DNA of 64,000 nt from the NCBI GenBank assembly GCA_902785825.1, contig CACZZZ010000009.1:168631-232630 (forward strand), read 5' to 3'. Numbering within the stretch: position 1 is the first letter of the stretch; every line of letters begins with the position of its first letter. Source of the stretch: an uncultured Bacteroidia bacterium. GTDB taxonomy: Bacteria > Bacteroidota > Bacteroidia > Bacteroidales > UBA932. The translations under genes were made by a program, and so were the position numbers. The notes under the pieces are model-generated. The model saw nothing but the letters and a program-made list of their open reading frames with translations, ran no database searches and was not told where the DNA came from. Shown piece by piece: positions 52,594 through 61,975 of this stretch.

Positions 52594-53562
52594 ATGAGAA
52601 CTGGTTTCGGACATATCTTGGCCGTGGTCGGCATCTCCCTCCTCCTTTCCGCTTGCGGTGGTAAGGGAGGGCGAGTACAGACTGTCCAGACCCCCAGGGC
52701 ATTCCCGCCGCCACCGCAGGCGCCATCAGTCATGTCTGAGCCGGCGGAGATCTATGGCTATATCGCGGATCATTTCTGGGATTCCTTCCTCGACAAGCCT
52801 TACCCTGGAGACTCATCTCTTGTCAACGGAGTCCGGGCGGACGACGTCGAGTCCGCGCTCGGAAGGTATGTCACCTTGCTGGAGACTTTTTGCGAAAGAG
52901 GGAAGGCCACTAAGTCGGTCGAGGGTTTCTTTAAGAAAGTCAGCGACTTCCAAGCCAACAACCCAACCTCCAATGTGTTCGGTTTTTTTGAGCGGATGGT
53001 TCCTAAATATCTGTACGATCCCAATTCCCCTGTGCGGGACGAGGATCTGTACCACCCGTACGTCAAAGGCCTGGCAACGTCTGAAATCGTGAGGGAAGAA
53101 ATGAGGCCGGCATATTCCCGCGATGCCGAGATGTGCTCCTTGAACCGGGTTGGAACCAAGGCCGCGGATATCATATTCACGGGACTTGACGGGCGGAAGA
53201 GGACTCTTTACGGAATAAAGGCCGAAAACACCTTGCTGTTTTTCTCCAATCCGGGTTGCCCTGCCTGCGAGGATGTGATAAGGCAGCTGACCGGCAGCGA
53301 AGCCATATCCGGAAAGATTTCCTCCGGGAAGTTGGCCATTGTCAACATCTACATCGACCTTGAGATTGACAAATGGAAGGCCTCCGCCTCTGTCTATCCC
53401 AAAACCTGGCACAACGGTTACGACCAGTCTTACACGATCCGTAAGGATTTGACTTATAATGTCCGGGCCATCCCGTCCCTCTATGTCCTCGATGAGGATA
53501 AGAGGGTGGTGATGAAAGACGCTCCGGTTGAGAAGGTTATACCCTATCTTGAGAATATTTAA
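52594..53562 (+). CDS. DUF5106/thioredoxin-like lipoprotein
   Basis: 322 residues. LLLSAC places Cys21 as the lipid site, followed by a Pro-rich linker. Residues about 50-180 match the DUF5106 helical domain (FWDSFLDKPYPGDSSLVNG and VESALGRYVTLLETF). The C-terminal half is a thioredoxin fold with active-site CPAC at 222-225 in SNPGCPACEDV and a cis-Pro region AIPSLYVLD near 299. It should handle disulfides at the envelope, as other Bacteroidota proteins of this type do. It is the first gene in the run with galM, 11 bases apart. Confidence 0.82.
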   Translation: MRTGFGHILAVVGISLLLSACGGKGGRVQTVQTPRAFPPPPQAPSVMSEPAEIYGYIADHFWDSFLDKPYPGDSSLVNGVRADDVESALGRYVTLLETFCERGKATKSVEGFFKKVSDFQANNPTSNVFGFFERMVPKYLYDPNSPVRDEDLYHPYVKGLATSEIVREEMRPAYSRDAEMCSLNRVGTKAADIIFTGLDGRKRTLYGIKAENTLLFFSNPGCPACEDVIRQLTGSEAISGKISSGKLAIVNIYIDLEIDKWKASASVYPKTWHNGYDQSYTIRKDLTYNVRAIPSLYVLDEDKRVVMKDAPVEKVIPYLENI

Positions 53563-53573
53563 TTGATCACGAT

Positions 53574-54623
53574 ATGAAACTCACGAAAGAATCTTGGGGC
53601 GTCAGCCCTTGCGGAAAGGAAATATTCCTTTACACCATCCAGAACGAGAGCGGGGCTTTCGTCAGGCTGTCCAGCGTTGGAGCGGGTATCGTCTCCATCG
53701 GAGTTCCGGACAAGGACGGGAAGATCGCGGATGTCGTTCTTGGTTACCCGGAGGCTAAAAGTTATTTCGCTGACGGGCCTTGCGCCGGAAAAGTCCCCGG
53801 AAGGTACGCCAACCGCATCGCTTTAGGCAAGTTCACCTTGGAGGGAGTGGAATATACACTTCCTATCAACAATGGCCCCAACCACCTCCACGGAGGTCCT
53901 CAAGGTTTCCAGAACCAAGTGTGGGACAGCAGGATAGCTAATGACGCCGTCGAGTTCATGTATTTCTCGGAAGACGGAGAGGCCGGCTATCCCGGCAACC
54001 TTAAAGTCGTCGCGAGGTACGAATGGAGCGAGGATAACGCCCTCAAGCTTTATCTTACCGCCAGGACTGACAAGACAACGGTCATAAACCTCACCAACCA
54101 CGCTTATTTCAACCTCAACGGAGAGGGTAACGGAGACATCCTCGGTCATGAGCTCCAGCTTAACGCCTCTGTCTATCTTCCTACCGACAAGACCCTTATC
54201 CCTGTCGGAGAACCCGACCCGGTCGCTGGTACCCCGATGGATTTCCAGGAGTTCAAGAAGATCGGCGCCGAGATCAAGGAGGAGTTCCCCGCCTTACAAT
54301 TCGGAAAGGGTTATGACAACTGCTGGATGATAAACGGTTATGAGCCCGGTCAACTCCAGTCAGCCGCCAAGCTTTATTCTCCGCAGAGCGGACGTATGCT
54401 CGAGGTTCTGACCACCCAGCCCGCCGTCCAGGTCTATACCGGCAACTGGCTTTCCGGATGTCCCGCCGGCAAATGCGGAAGAAGCTATTTTGACTACGAG
54501 GGAGTCGCTATCGAGTGCCAGCATTGCCCCGATTCTCCCAACAAGCCCGACTATCCCACGACGGTGCTGCGTCCTGAAGAGCAATTCGAAGAGGCTATCA
54601 TCTGGCAATTCTCTGTGGCATGA
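53574..54623 (+). CDS. galM: Aldose 1-epimerase
   Basis: 349 residues. [10 protein letters not shown] near 95 carries the active-site His, [21 protein letters not shown] near 172 the second, and VQVYTGNWL near 285 plus [15 protein letters not shown] hold the catalytic Glu region. It interconverts alpha and beta anomers of galactose for galactokinase. It overlaps the thyA start by 4 bases. No signal peptide is present, so it works in the cytoplasm. Confidence 0.92.
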   Translation: MKLTKESWGVSPCGKEIFLYTIQNESGAFVRLSSVGAGIVSIGVPDKDGKIADVVLGYPEAKSYFADGPCAGKVPGRYANRIALGKFTLEGVEYTLPINNGPNHLHGGPQGFQNQVWDSRIANDAVEFMYFSEDGEAGYPGNLKVVARYEWSEDNALKLYLTARTDKTTVINLTNHAYFNLNGEGNGDILGHELQLNASVYLPTDKTLIPVGEPDPVAGTPMDFQEFKKIGAEIKEEFPALQFGKGYDNCWMINGYEPGQLQSAAKLYSPQSGRMLEVLTTQPAVQVYTGNWLSGCPAGKCGRSYFDYEGVAIECQHCPDSPNKPDYPTTVLRPEEQFEEAIIWQFSVA

Positions 54624-55414
54624 GACAGTATCTTGACCTTCTGCGAAGGATAATGGACGAAGGTGTGGTCAAGCATGACCGCACCGGTGTGGGGACGAAG
54701 TCCGTCTTCGGCCACCAGATGAGGTTTAACCTTGCCGACGGATTTCCTCTCCTGACCACAAAAAAAGTCCATTTGAAATCAATAATCCATGAGCTGCTCT
54801 GGTTCATCTCCGGCGACACCAACATCAAATATCTCAAGGATCACGGTGTCTCCATCTGGGACGAATGGGCGGACGAGAATGGAGATCTGGGGCCTGTGTA
54901 CGGCCACCAGTGGCGTTCCTGGCCTGCTCCAGACGGCAGGTCGATAGACCAGCTGTCACAGGCGATAGAGACGATAAAGAATAATCCTGACTCAAGGAGG
55001 ATTCTTGTCTCGGCATGGAATCCTGGGGAAGTGGACAAAATGGCCCTGCCTCCATGTCACTGCCTGTTCCAGTTCTATGTAGCCGAAGGCAAGCTTTCCT
55101 GCCAGCTCTACCAGCGCAGCGCTGACACCTTCCTCGGTGTGCCGTTCAACATCGCGTCTTACGCCCTTCTGACGATGATGATAGCCCAGACATGCGGCCT
55201 CAAGCCCGGCGAATTCATCCACACCACGGGAGACACCCACATCTACCTGAACCATTTCGAGCAGGTCAGGGAACAGTTGTCCCGTGAGCCCAGGCCTTTG
55301 CCGAGGATGATTCTCAATCCGGAAGTCAAGAGCGTGTTTGACTTTGTCTATGAGGATTTTACCCTTGAAGGCTACGATCCCTGGCCCGCGATAAAAGCCC
55401 CCGTCGCCGTCTAA
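54620..55414 (+). CDS. thyA: Thymidylate synthase
   Basis: 264 residues, the standard length. [17 protein letters not shown] near 17 and [11 protein letters not shown] near 144, with the catalytic Cys in the PCHC core, are diagnostic. It makes dTMP from dUMP with methylene-tetrahydrofolate. folA follows after 10 bases, and the pair regenerates folate. It overlaps galM by 4 bases (ATGA), so a nucleotide gene is coupled to a sugar gene. Confidence 0.97.
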   Translation: MRQYLDLLRRIMDEGVVKHDRTGVGTKSVFGHQMRFNLADGFPLLTTKKVHLKSIIHELLWFISGDTNIKYLKDHGVSIWDEWADENGDLGPVYGHQWRSWPAPDGRSIDQLSQAIETIKNNPDSRRILVSAWNPGEVDKMALPPCHCLFQFYVAEGKLSCQLYQRSADTFLGVPFNIASYALLTMMIAQTCGLKPGEFIHTTGDTHIYLNHFEQVREQLSREPRPLPRMILNPEVKSVFDFVYEDFTLEGYDPWPAIKAPVAV

Positions 55415-55424
55415 TTTTATTAAT

Positions 55425-55931
55425 ATGGAAAAATGCGTCATAGTGGCCATTGCCGACAATCGTGCCATCGGCAAGTCAAACGCCCTTCTTTGGCACATCG
55501 CGGAAGACATGAAGTACTTCCGCCAGACCACCACCGGAAGCCCGGTAGTCATGGGTTGGATGACTTTCCAATCCATTGGAGGTAAGCCGCTTCCGAAAAG
55601 AGACAATGTGGTTATATCAATTTTCCCATGGCCCGACAAACCGGAGGGAGTCAAGGAGGTCTCGAGTCTAGAGGAGGCTTATGAATACCTTAGTGGGAAA
55701 GGACAGGAACCGGAGAAGGTCTTTGTGATGGGAGGCGGAGAGACTTACCGTCAGGCACTTCCGACCGCCGACAAGCTTTACATCACCCATGTCCACACCG
55801 TTATTGAGGATGCCGACACCTTCTTCCCCGTGATCGATCCGGCAATATGGAAAGTGGAATCCACGACCCCCGTGGCTGTTGACCCCGAGACAGGCTACGG
55901 GTATGAGTTCACGATTTATACGAGAAGATGA
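55425..55931 (+). CDS. folA: Dihydrofolate reductase
   Basis: 168 residues. VAIADNRAIGKSNALLWHIAEDMKYF near the N-terminus carries the substrate-binding Asp, GSPVVMGWMTFQSIG gives the NADPH region, and GGGETYRQALPTADKLYITHV near 100 matches the family. It reduces the dihydrofolate made by ThyA. The residues usually read as NxLPW are NALLW here. It is followed 21 bases later by a sodium:solute symporter gene. Confidence 0.95.
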   Translation: MEKCVIVAIADNRAIGKSNALLWHIAEDMKYFRQTTTGSPVVMGWMTFQSIGGKPLPKRDNVVISIFPWPDKPEGVKEVSSLEEAYEYLSGKGQEPEKVFVMGGGETYRQALPTADKLYITHVHTVIEDADTFFPVIDPAIWKVESTTPVAVDPETGYGYEFTIYTRR

Positions 55932-55952
55932 TCTATCGAACGAACAAGACAA

Positions 55953-57242
55953 ATGACGACAAAAAGAGATAATTTCAGCAGCCGGGCCGCTGTGATAATG
56001 GCCATGGCTGGATCGGCCATCGGCCTGGGAAACATCTGGAGGTTCCCTTACATGGTGGGGGAATATGGAGGAGCTGCTTTTATCCTTGTTTTCATCCTTT
56101 GCTCCTTCTTGTTGTCCTTCCCGATATTCCTTTCCGAAGCTGTTATCGGCAGGAAAACCCACGCCAACGCCATAGGCGCGATGAAACAATTGGCGCCAAA
56201 CGGCGGATGGAAGGTTCTGGGCTACCTTAGTGTCATCACTCCAACGATCATACTCTCTTACTACAGCATTGTCGGCGGGTGGTCCATTGAATATTTCTTC
56301 AAGTCTTTCTCGTTGAATTTCGGCGAGTTCCGTCCCGCTGGATGGACACCTCTCCTATTCAACACAATTTTCCTCGCCCTATCTTCGGTCATAGTCGCGT
56401 TCGGTGTCAAGGCAGGAATCGAGAAGTTCAACAAGATCTCAATTCCACTCCTTTTCGTCTTGATCGTCCTCATCATGATTTATTCCCTGAATATGCCTGG
56501 AGCGGGCAAAGGGGTCGAGTATCTGATCAAGCCGGATTTCTCCAAACTCACCGGAAGGACCTTCGCTTTCGCCCTCGGCCAGAGTTTCTATTCGATGTCC
56601 CTGGGAATGGGAATAGTCATCACCTACTCCTCCTATGTCCACAAAGACGAGAACCTGGTGGCGTCAGGTGTCGGTACAGTCCTTGCCGCCTTGCTTTTCT
56701 CAATCCTTGCCGGTTTCGCCATCATGCCGGCGGTATTCTCGGCAGGAATAGCGCCCAGCAGCGGCCCTGGCCTCGTGTACCAGACTCTGCCACATGTGTT
56801 CTCCGGGATGGGGGAGGCCTCTCCGATTTTAGGTACTGCCGTGGCCGTCCTGTTCTTTTTCTCCGTGATTGTGGCGGCGATGACCTCCAGCATTTCCCTT
56901 ATCGAGGTTGGTGTCGCTTATCTTGTTGAGGAAAAGGGACTTAAAAGAAATATTGCCTGCGTTGTAGTCTTCCTTGTCGCTTGGATTCTCGGACTCGCAA
57001 GTGTCTTCTCGATAGATATTTTCGGGAAAGTGGACGCGTTCTCCTCCAATTTCCTGCTGACCGCCGGGGTCCTTCTGGTCGTTCTCTTCGTCGGGTGGAA
57101 GATGGGTAAGGAAGATGTCAGGGCGGAGCTCACCAACCAAGGTTCGGTCAATAACAAGCTGTTCGGAATCTTTTATTTCCTTGTCCGTTACATCGCTCCC
57201 ATCACCGTCCTGGTTATATTCATCTCTAATCTGGTACTATGA
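55953..57242 (+). CDS. Sodium:solute symporter of the neurotransmitter:sodium symporter (NSS) family
   Basis: 429 residues with about eleven membrane helices. AGSAIGLGNIWRFPYMVGEYGG near 17 is the unwound helix 1 with sodium and substrate sites, and SYYSIVGGWSIEYFFKS near 108 and FYSMSLGMGIVITYSSYV near 211 are further family signatures. Bacterial members take up amino acids, often tryptophan, tyrosine or alanine. The protein ends right after the last helix (APITVLVIFISNLVL). It overlaps the next gene by 4 bases; that gene encodes a second NSS transporter fused to a glycosidase. Confidence 0.93.
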   Translation: MTTKRDNFSSRAAVIMAMAGSAIGLGNIWRFPYMVGEYGGAAFILVFILCSFLLSFPIFLSEAVIGRKTHANAIGAMKQLAPNGGWKVLGYLSVITPTIILSYYSIVGGWSIEYFFKSFSLNFGEFRPAGWTPLLFNTIFLALSSVIVAFGVKAGIEKFNKISIPLLFVLIVLIMIYSLNMPGAGKGVEYLIKPDFSKLTGRTFAFALGQSFYSMSLGMGIVITYSSYVHKDENLVASGVGTVLAALLFSILAGFAIMPAVFSAGIAPSSGPGLVYQTLPHVFSGMGEASPILGTAVAVLFFFSVIVAAMTSSISLIEVGVAYLVEEKGLKRNIACVVVFLVAWILGLASVFSIDIFGKVDAFSSNFLLTAGVLLVVLFVGWKMGKEDVRAELTNQGSVNNKLFGIFYFLVRYIAPITVLVIFISNLVL

Positions 57243-60200
57243 CAAACAGAGAAAATTTCGGTAGCCGCGCGACGGTGATTATGGCCATGGCAGGATCTGC
57301 CATCGGTCTCGGTAATATCTGGAGGTTCCCCTTCATTGTCGGTGAATATGGAGGAGCAGCGTTCATATTGGTTTATATTTTCTGTTGTTTCCTGCTTTCG
57401 ATGCCGATCCTTCTCTCGGAGACGATAATAGGACGCAGTACCCATCAGGGCACTTTCGGAGCCATGAATACACTCGCTCCGGGCTCCGGATGGAAATGGC
57501 TGGGACTCTTGACCGTTTTCTCCCCGCTGATCATTCTGTCGTACTACAGCGTAGTCGGCGGCTGGTCTTTCGCTTACCTTTGCAAGGCGGTCTCGTTCCA
57601 GTTTAAGCCCGAGAACGCTGAAGCGGTCACATCGATGTTCGGGCAGTTCTCCTCCTCCACATGGGGACCGCTCGCAGGCATGTTCATATTCCTTTTCCTG
57701 ACAGCCCTGATCGTTTACCTCGGGGTCAACAAGGGAATAGAACGGTTCAGCAAGATCTCAATACCGGTGCTCTTCGTGCTGATAGTCACGATCGCCGTTT
57801 ATTCGATAACCCTTCCCGGAGCAGGGGAAGGAGTCAAGTACCTGGTTAAGCCGGACTTCTCCAAGCTGACTCCAGGAGCCTATGCGGCCGCTTTAGGCCA
57901 AAGTTTTTTCTCCCTCTCTCTCGGAGTTGGTACCATGCTCACTTACGCTTCCTACGTCAGCAAAGATGAGAATATCATCTTGTCCGCTACCGGGACCGCT
58001 TTCTTTGACTTGCTGTTCGCTATCCTGGCCGGTTTCGCGGTGATGCCAGCGGTCTTTGCCGCGGGGATAGCGCCATCTTCCGGGCCAGGGCTAGTCTTCG
58101 AGACTCTTCCGTTCATCTTCGCCAAGATGGGTGCCGGGGGACAAATCATAAGCGCTACTGTCGCGATCCTGTTTTTCCTCACGATCTTGGTCGCTGCCCT
58201 TTCTTCTTCTATCTCGATGATGGAAGTAGGTGTGGCTTACTTAGTTGAGGAGAAAAACTATTCCCGCCACTCTGCCACGGTCCTGCTTTTCCTTGTGACA
58301 CTCGTGATAGGGGTGCTCTGCTCGCTTTCTTTCGGAGTCCTGTCCGACGTGAAACTTCTCGGGCAGACAATCTTCAATTTCTGCGACCGTCTCGCCTCCA
58401 ATTTCCTGATGACTATCGGAGCGCTTCTGTTCAGTGTGTTTGTGGGATGGAAGATGAATAAGGCCGCGGTCAAGGATGAGCTCACCAACGGAGGAAAAAT
58501 CAAAAGCTCCAAAAAGCTTTTCCCTGTGGTTTATTTCCTTATCAAATACGTCGCTCCCGTAACCATCGCGGCGATATTCATAATAGGGCTGGTAGGATGC
58601 TCTTCTCCCACCACCGTGCATCTGAAGGATTATATGGACGAATCCTCATCAGAGGATGCCATGCCTGCCATAAGAGCCGCGCTTGACGACTGCGTCCGCC
58701 AGAAAGCCTCCAAGCTGGTTTTGCCGGGGGATACCCTTCTGATTAAACCGGCCAAAGCCTATGAGGAGTACCAGTACATCAGCAACAACGATCCCTCGAT
58801 GAAGCGCATAGCCTTCCAGCTGAAAGGAATGAGCGATTTCACGATCGAAGGCAACGGGACCACATTGCTGTTTTCAGGACACATTTCTCCGTTTAACCTC
58901 GAAGGCTGCGCCAACATCTCCGTGAAAGACCTCACGATCGATTTCAAGAGGGCTTTTGTCTCTGAAGGAGAGGTCACCGCTGTCGGCAAGGGATTTTTCG
59001 AGCTTCAATTCCCGGACAGTTACGAGACCACCTTCAGGGAAGGCAACCTCGTGTTCAGGGACGAGAATAAGGAGACTTATCCATATTCAAGCCTCCTGGA
59101 GTTCGATTCCTCGAAAAAGGAGGTCGCTTATCATGTCCATGATTACTGGATCTGGACAGAGTCTTCCCAGGCGACCCAGGTCGGGCCGAACAGGTTCCGT
59201 TTCTATCGTGACGACTACGGTGAGGCCACGATCGGCAATGTCATGGCTCTTGGAGCATCGACGAGGAACAACCCGGCCTTCACCCTGCTGGACTGCGAGG
59301 GTTTCAAACTAACTGATGTTAAACTCTACAACTGCTGTGGAATGGGTGTTATCGCCCAGAGTTCCAAGGATATAGAGCTTCTCCGGATGGATGTCGAGCC
59401 CACTCCGGGTTCGGACAGGATCATCAGCATCTCCGCCGACGCGACCCATTTCGTCAACTGCAAAGGCTATATCAGGATGATTGACTGCGTGTTCAAAAAC
59501 CAGAAAGACGACGCGACCAATGTCCATGGCTGGTACATGGCGGTCGATAAGGTCTTGTCTCCGGATAAACTCCTCCTTCGCTGGCGCAACACCGGGCAGT
59601 ACGGAGTGCGGTTCATAAAGCCGGGAATGACCCTCGAGATTGTCGATAGCCAAATTATGGAAGCGAGGGACCGGAAGGTTGTCAAAGAGGTGGACTACCT
59701 CAATTCCGAATATGCGGAAGTTTCTTTCACTGAACCACTTCCAGAGAGCGTCATGGAGGGGGATGTCGTGGCGGAAGACGATGCTTATCCCGATGTTCTC
59801 ATCAGCGGATGCTACATTGGAAACAACCGGGCCAGGGGACTTCTTATCGGATCCAGAGGCAAGGTCGTGATCGAGAAAAACACCTTCCACACACCAGGGA
59901 CCGCTATTTTGTTTGAGGGGGACGGACGTTATTGGTACGAGCAGTCCGGTGTCAGGGATGTCACGATCCGAGACAATGTTTTCGACAATTGCATGTACGG
60001 TTCGGCCACATGGGGAAGTGCCGTGATAGCGGTTGGAAGCGGGATCCCCGACAGGGAACATTCCCGTTACCACAAGAATATACTTGTGGAAAACAACACA
60101 TTCCGAGGTTTCGACCATAGGATAGTCAATCTCTATTGCGTTGACGGCTTTACCTTCAAAGACAACAAGATTGAGTTGACGGATGCGGATTATCCGGCCT

Positions 60201-60262
60201 TCGGCTCGCCTGAAGACCGTTTCATATTCAAGAATTGTGACAACGTGAAAGTTCAGGAGTAA
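57239..60262 (+). CDS. NSS sodium symporter fused to a GH110 alpha-1,3-galactosidase domain
   Basis: 1007 residues in one uninterrupted frame. Residues 1-453 are a full NSS transporter (AGSAIGLGNIWRFPFIVGEYGG near 17, KGIERFSKISIPVLFVL near 165, about eleven helices). Residues 455-1007 are a right-handed beta-helix of the GH110 type: AIRAALDDC near 482, ISNNDPSMKRIAFQLKGM near 516, and KDDATNVHG, with the Asp pair 757-758 at the catalytic position. The join is in the last helix (TIAAIFIIGLVGCSS): Cys454 makes a lipobox-like site, and an in-frame GTG at 58526 could allow a separate start. With eleven helices the C-terminus would be periplasmic, which suits a glycosidase. Confidence 0.9.
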   Translation: MTNRENFGSRATVIMAMAGSAIGLGNIWRFPFIVGEYGGAAFILVYIFCCFLLSMPILLSETIIGRSTHQGTFGAMNTLAPGSGWKWLGLLTVFSPLIILSYYSVVGGWSFAYLCKAVSFQFKPENAEAVTSMFGQFSSSTWGPLAGMFIFLFLTALIVYLGVNKGIERFSKISIPVLFVLIVTIAVYSITLPGAGEGVKYLVKPDFSKLTPGAYAAALGQSFFSLSLGVGTMLTYASYVSKDENIILSATGTAFFDLLFAILAGFAVMPAVFAAGIAPSSGPGLVFETLPFIFAKMGAGGQIISATVAILFFLTILVAALSSSISMMEVGVAYLVEEKNYSRHSATVLLFLVTLVIGVLCSLSFGVLSDVKLLGQTIFNFCDRLASNFLMTIGALLFSVFVGWKMNKAAVKDELTNGGKIKSSKKLFPVVYFLIKYVAPVTIAAIFIIGLVGCSSPTTVHLKDYMDESSSEDAMPAIRAALDDCVRQKASKLVLPGDTLLIKPAKAYEEYQYISNNDPSMKRIAFQLKGMSDFTIEGNGTTLLFSGHISPFNLEGCANISVKDLTIDFKRAFVSEGEVTAVGKGFFELQFPDSYETTFREGNLVFRDENKETYPYSSLLEFDSSKKEVAYHVHDYWIWTESSQATQVGPNRFRFYRDDYGEATIGNVMALGASTRNNPAFTLLDCEGFKLTDVKLYNCCGMGVIAQSSKDIELLRMDVEPTPGSDRIISISADATHFVNCKGYIRMIDCVFKNQKDDATNVHGWYMAVDKVLSPDKLLLRWRNTGQYGVRFIKPGMTLEIVDSQIMEARDRKVVKEVDYLNSEYAEVSFTEPLPESVMEGDVVAEDDAYPDVLISGCYIGNNRARGLLIGSRGKVVIEKNTFHTPGTAILFEGDGRYWYEQSGVRDVTIRDNVFDNCMYGSATWGSAVIAVGSGIPDREHSRYHKNILVENNTFRGFDHRIVNLYCVDGFTFKDNKIELTDADYPAFGSPEDRFIFKNCDNVKVQE

Positions 60263-61734
60263 TGAGAAAACTTCTATTACTGTCGGCTATCCTGCTGATG
60301 ACAATCCCGGTCACGGCAGAGATCCGGCTCCCTGCCGTCCTTGGAGACAACATGGTGCTGCAACGCGAGTCGGAAGCTTCCCTGTGGGGGTGGGCCACCC
60401 CTCGCAAGAAGGTGAGAATCAAGACCTCATGGAACCATAAGCGGTATCGTGTGCGGGCTGGTTCCGATGGGAAATGGCTTGTCAAGGTGAAGACCACCGG
60501 AGCCGGAGGACCTTATTCGATCACAATTTCTGACGGAAAGAAAACCCGCCTGGAGAATATCCTGCTCGGTGAAGTGTGGATATGCTCCGGTCAGTCCAAC
60601 ATGGAAATGCCGGTACAAGGGTTCCTTGGTCAGCCCTGTCTCCATGCGGCGGAGACGATGAGGGAGGCCCGCCAATATCCCGAAATCAGGCTTTTCACCG
60701 TTCAGAGGGATTCAACAGACACACCCAAGGACGACTGCAAGGGAGAGTGGCTCCTTTCCGATCCGAAATCTGTCGGAGCCTTCAGCGCGGTGGGTTATTA
60801 TTTCGGAAGATGCTTGAACCAATATCTGGGAGTTCCTATCGGCCTCATTACCACGAACTGGGGAGGCACCAACATCGAGGCCTGGATGTCTCCGGAATCA
60901 AACGCGAAGCTTGGCGTGGACGAGGAATATACCAAGAGGAATTGGGACGAGTACTATTTCCCGTGTTCGGTTCTTTACAACGGAATGGTCCTTCCGATCG
61001 CCAACTACACGGCCAAGGGATTCATCTGGTACCAGGGAGAGTCCAACCGCGGGAATTATAAGGAATATGCCGACATGCAGGCCGAGATGATCCGTCAGTG
61101 GCGGGAGCTCTGGGGAGACGAGAATATGCCGTTCTATATCACCCAGATCGCTCCTTACCGTTATAGCGGAGCGGAAAAACGTCGCTCCGCGCTCCTGGTT
61201 GAGAACCAAATTAAGGCCACGACAATGGTTCCTAATTGCGCCATGGCGAGCACTACGGATGTGGGAATGTATTCCCTCATCCATGAGCCGGACAAGCTCT
61301 CGGTGGGAGAGAGACTTGCGTGGCTCGCGCTTTCAAGAGACTATGGCGTGGAGGGTGTCCCGGCGGATGCTCCGACATATAAATCAATGGAAATAATTGA
61401 AAGAAAGGTAATTGTGTCTTTCAATAATCTTTGCGCGCCGAATGACCAGTCCGATCCAAGGAGCTTTAATTGGCTTGATGACCAGGGCCAGGTGGTCCGT
61501 TCAGTCAAAGGGTTTGAGATCGCCGGAGCTGATAAAAAATTCCATCCGGCTCAGGCGAGGCTGCTTTGGTCTGACAATCAAGTTGAGGTCTGGTCAGACG
61601 AGGTCAAGAATCCTGTCGCTGTCAGGTATTGCTTCAACAACTACTCCGAGACAAATCTCAAGACCACACTCGGCCAGCCAGTTGTCCCATTCCGCACCGA
61701 CGATTGGGAAATTCCTGCGGAAGAAACAGACTGA
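60262..61734 (+). CDS. Exported sialate O-acetylesterase-like SGNH esterase
   Basis: 490 residues. A signal peptide ends in PVTAE. EVWICSGQSNMEMPVQGF near 107 is the SGNH block I with the nucleophile Ser. NWGGTNIEAW near 198, WYQGESNRGNYKEY near 256, and a His region (SLIHEPDKLSVGERLAW) near 355 match DUF303-type sialate O-acetylesterases. It removes acetyl groups from sialic acids or other sugars so that glycosidases can proceed. It overlaps the end of the NSS-GH110 gene by 1 base, so co-translation is likely. A beta domain fills residues about 20-100. Confidence 0.9.
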   Translation: MRKLLLLSAILLMTIPVTAEIRLPAVLGDNMVLQRESEASLWGWATPRKKVRIKTSWNHKRYRVRAGSDGKWLVKVKTTGAGGPYSITISDGKKTRLENILLGEVWICSGQSNMEMPVQGFLGQPCLHAAETMREARQYPEIRLFTVQRDSTDTPKDDCKGEWLLSDPKSVGAFSAVGYYFGRCLNQYLGVPIGLITTNWGGTNIEAWMSPESNAKLGVDEEYTKRNWDEYYFPCSVLYNGMVLPIANYTAKGFIWYQGESNRGNYKEYADMQAEMIRQWRELWGDENMPFYITQIAPYRYSGAEKRRSALLVENQIKATTMVPNCAMASTTDVGMYSLIHEPDKLSVGERLAWLALSRDYGVEGVPADAPTYKSMEIIERKVIVSFNNLCAPNDQSDPRSFNWLDDQGQVVRSVKGFEIAGADKKFHPAQARLLWSDNQVEVWSDEVKNPVAVRYCFNNYSETNLKTTLGQPVVPFRTDDWEIPAEETD

Positions 61735-61787
61735 TTATTCTTTTTTCGGTGATTTTCACTATATTGTGTCAAATAATTTTTCAGAGT

Positions 61788-61973
61788 ATGTCATCAATTA
61801 TCTACTTTATCGGTCTTGTCCTCGCCGTCCTGGCGGTTATTGACATTTGCAAGAAGCCCATCTCGATTGTTGGTAAGATTATCTGCTCGGTTATTGTCCT
61901 TGCGACGAGCTGGATAGGCCTTATTGTCTATTATCTCTGGGCTAAAAACCACATCACCGATTGGTTCAAATAG
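61788..61973 (+). CDS. Small membrane protein of the PLDc_N type
   Basis: 61 residues from the ATG at 61788. The frame is open far upstream, but that part overlaps the esterase gene and is not protein-like. Two hydrophobic segments (YFIGLVLAVLAVIDI; GKIICSVIVLATSWIGLIVYYLW) surround a KKPISIVGK loop. This is the look of PLDc_N (phospholipase D N-terminal-like) membrane peptides, which are common next to unrelated genes in Bacteroidota. The function is unknown. It converges on queH with 2 bases between the stops. Confidence 0.6.
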   Translation: MSSIIYFIGLVLAVLAVIDICKKPISIVGKIICSVIVLATSWIGLIVYYLWAKNHITDWFK

Positions 61974-61975
61974 TT

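Noticed and set aside
57239..60262. The fusion being a simple frameshift or misassembly
   Set aside because: The frame is open throughout, both halves are complete, and the join is exactly at the natural end of the transporter. An assembly error cannot be fully excluded without reads, but the sequence gives no sign of one.
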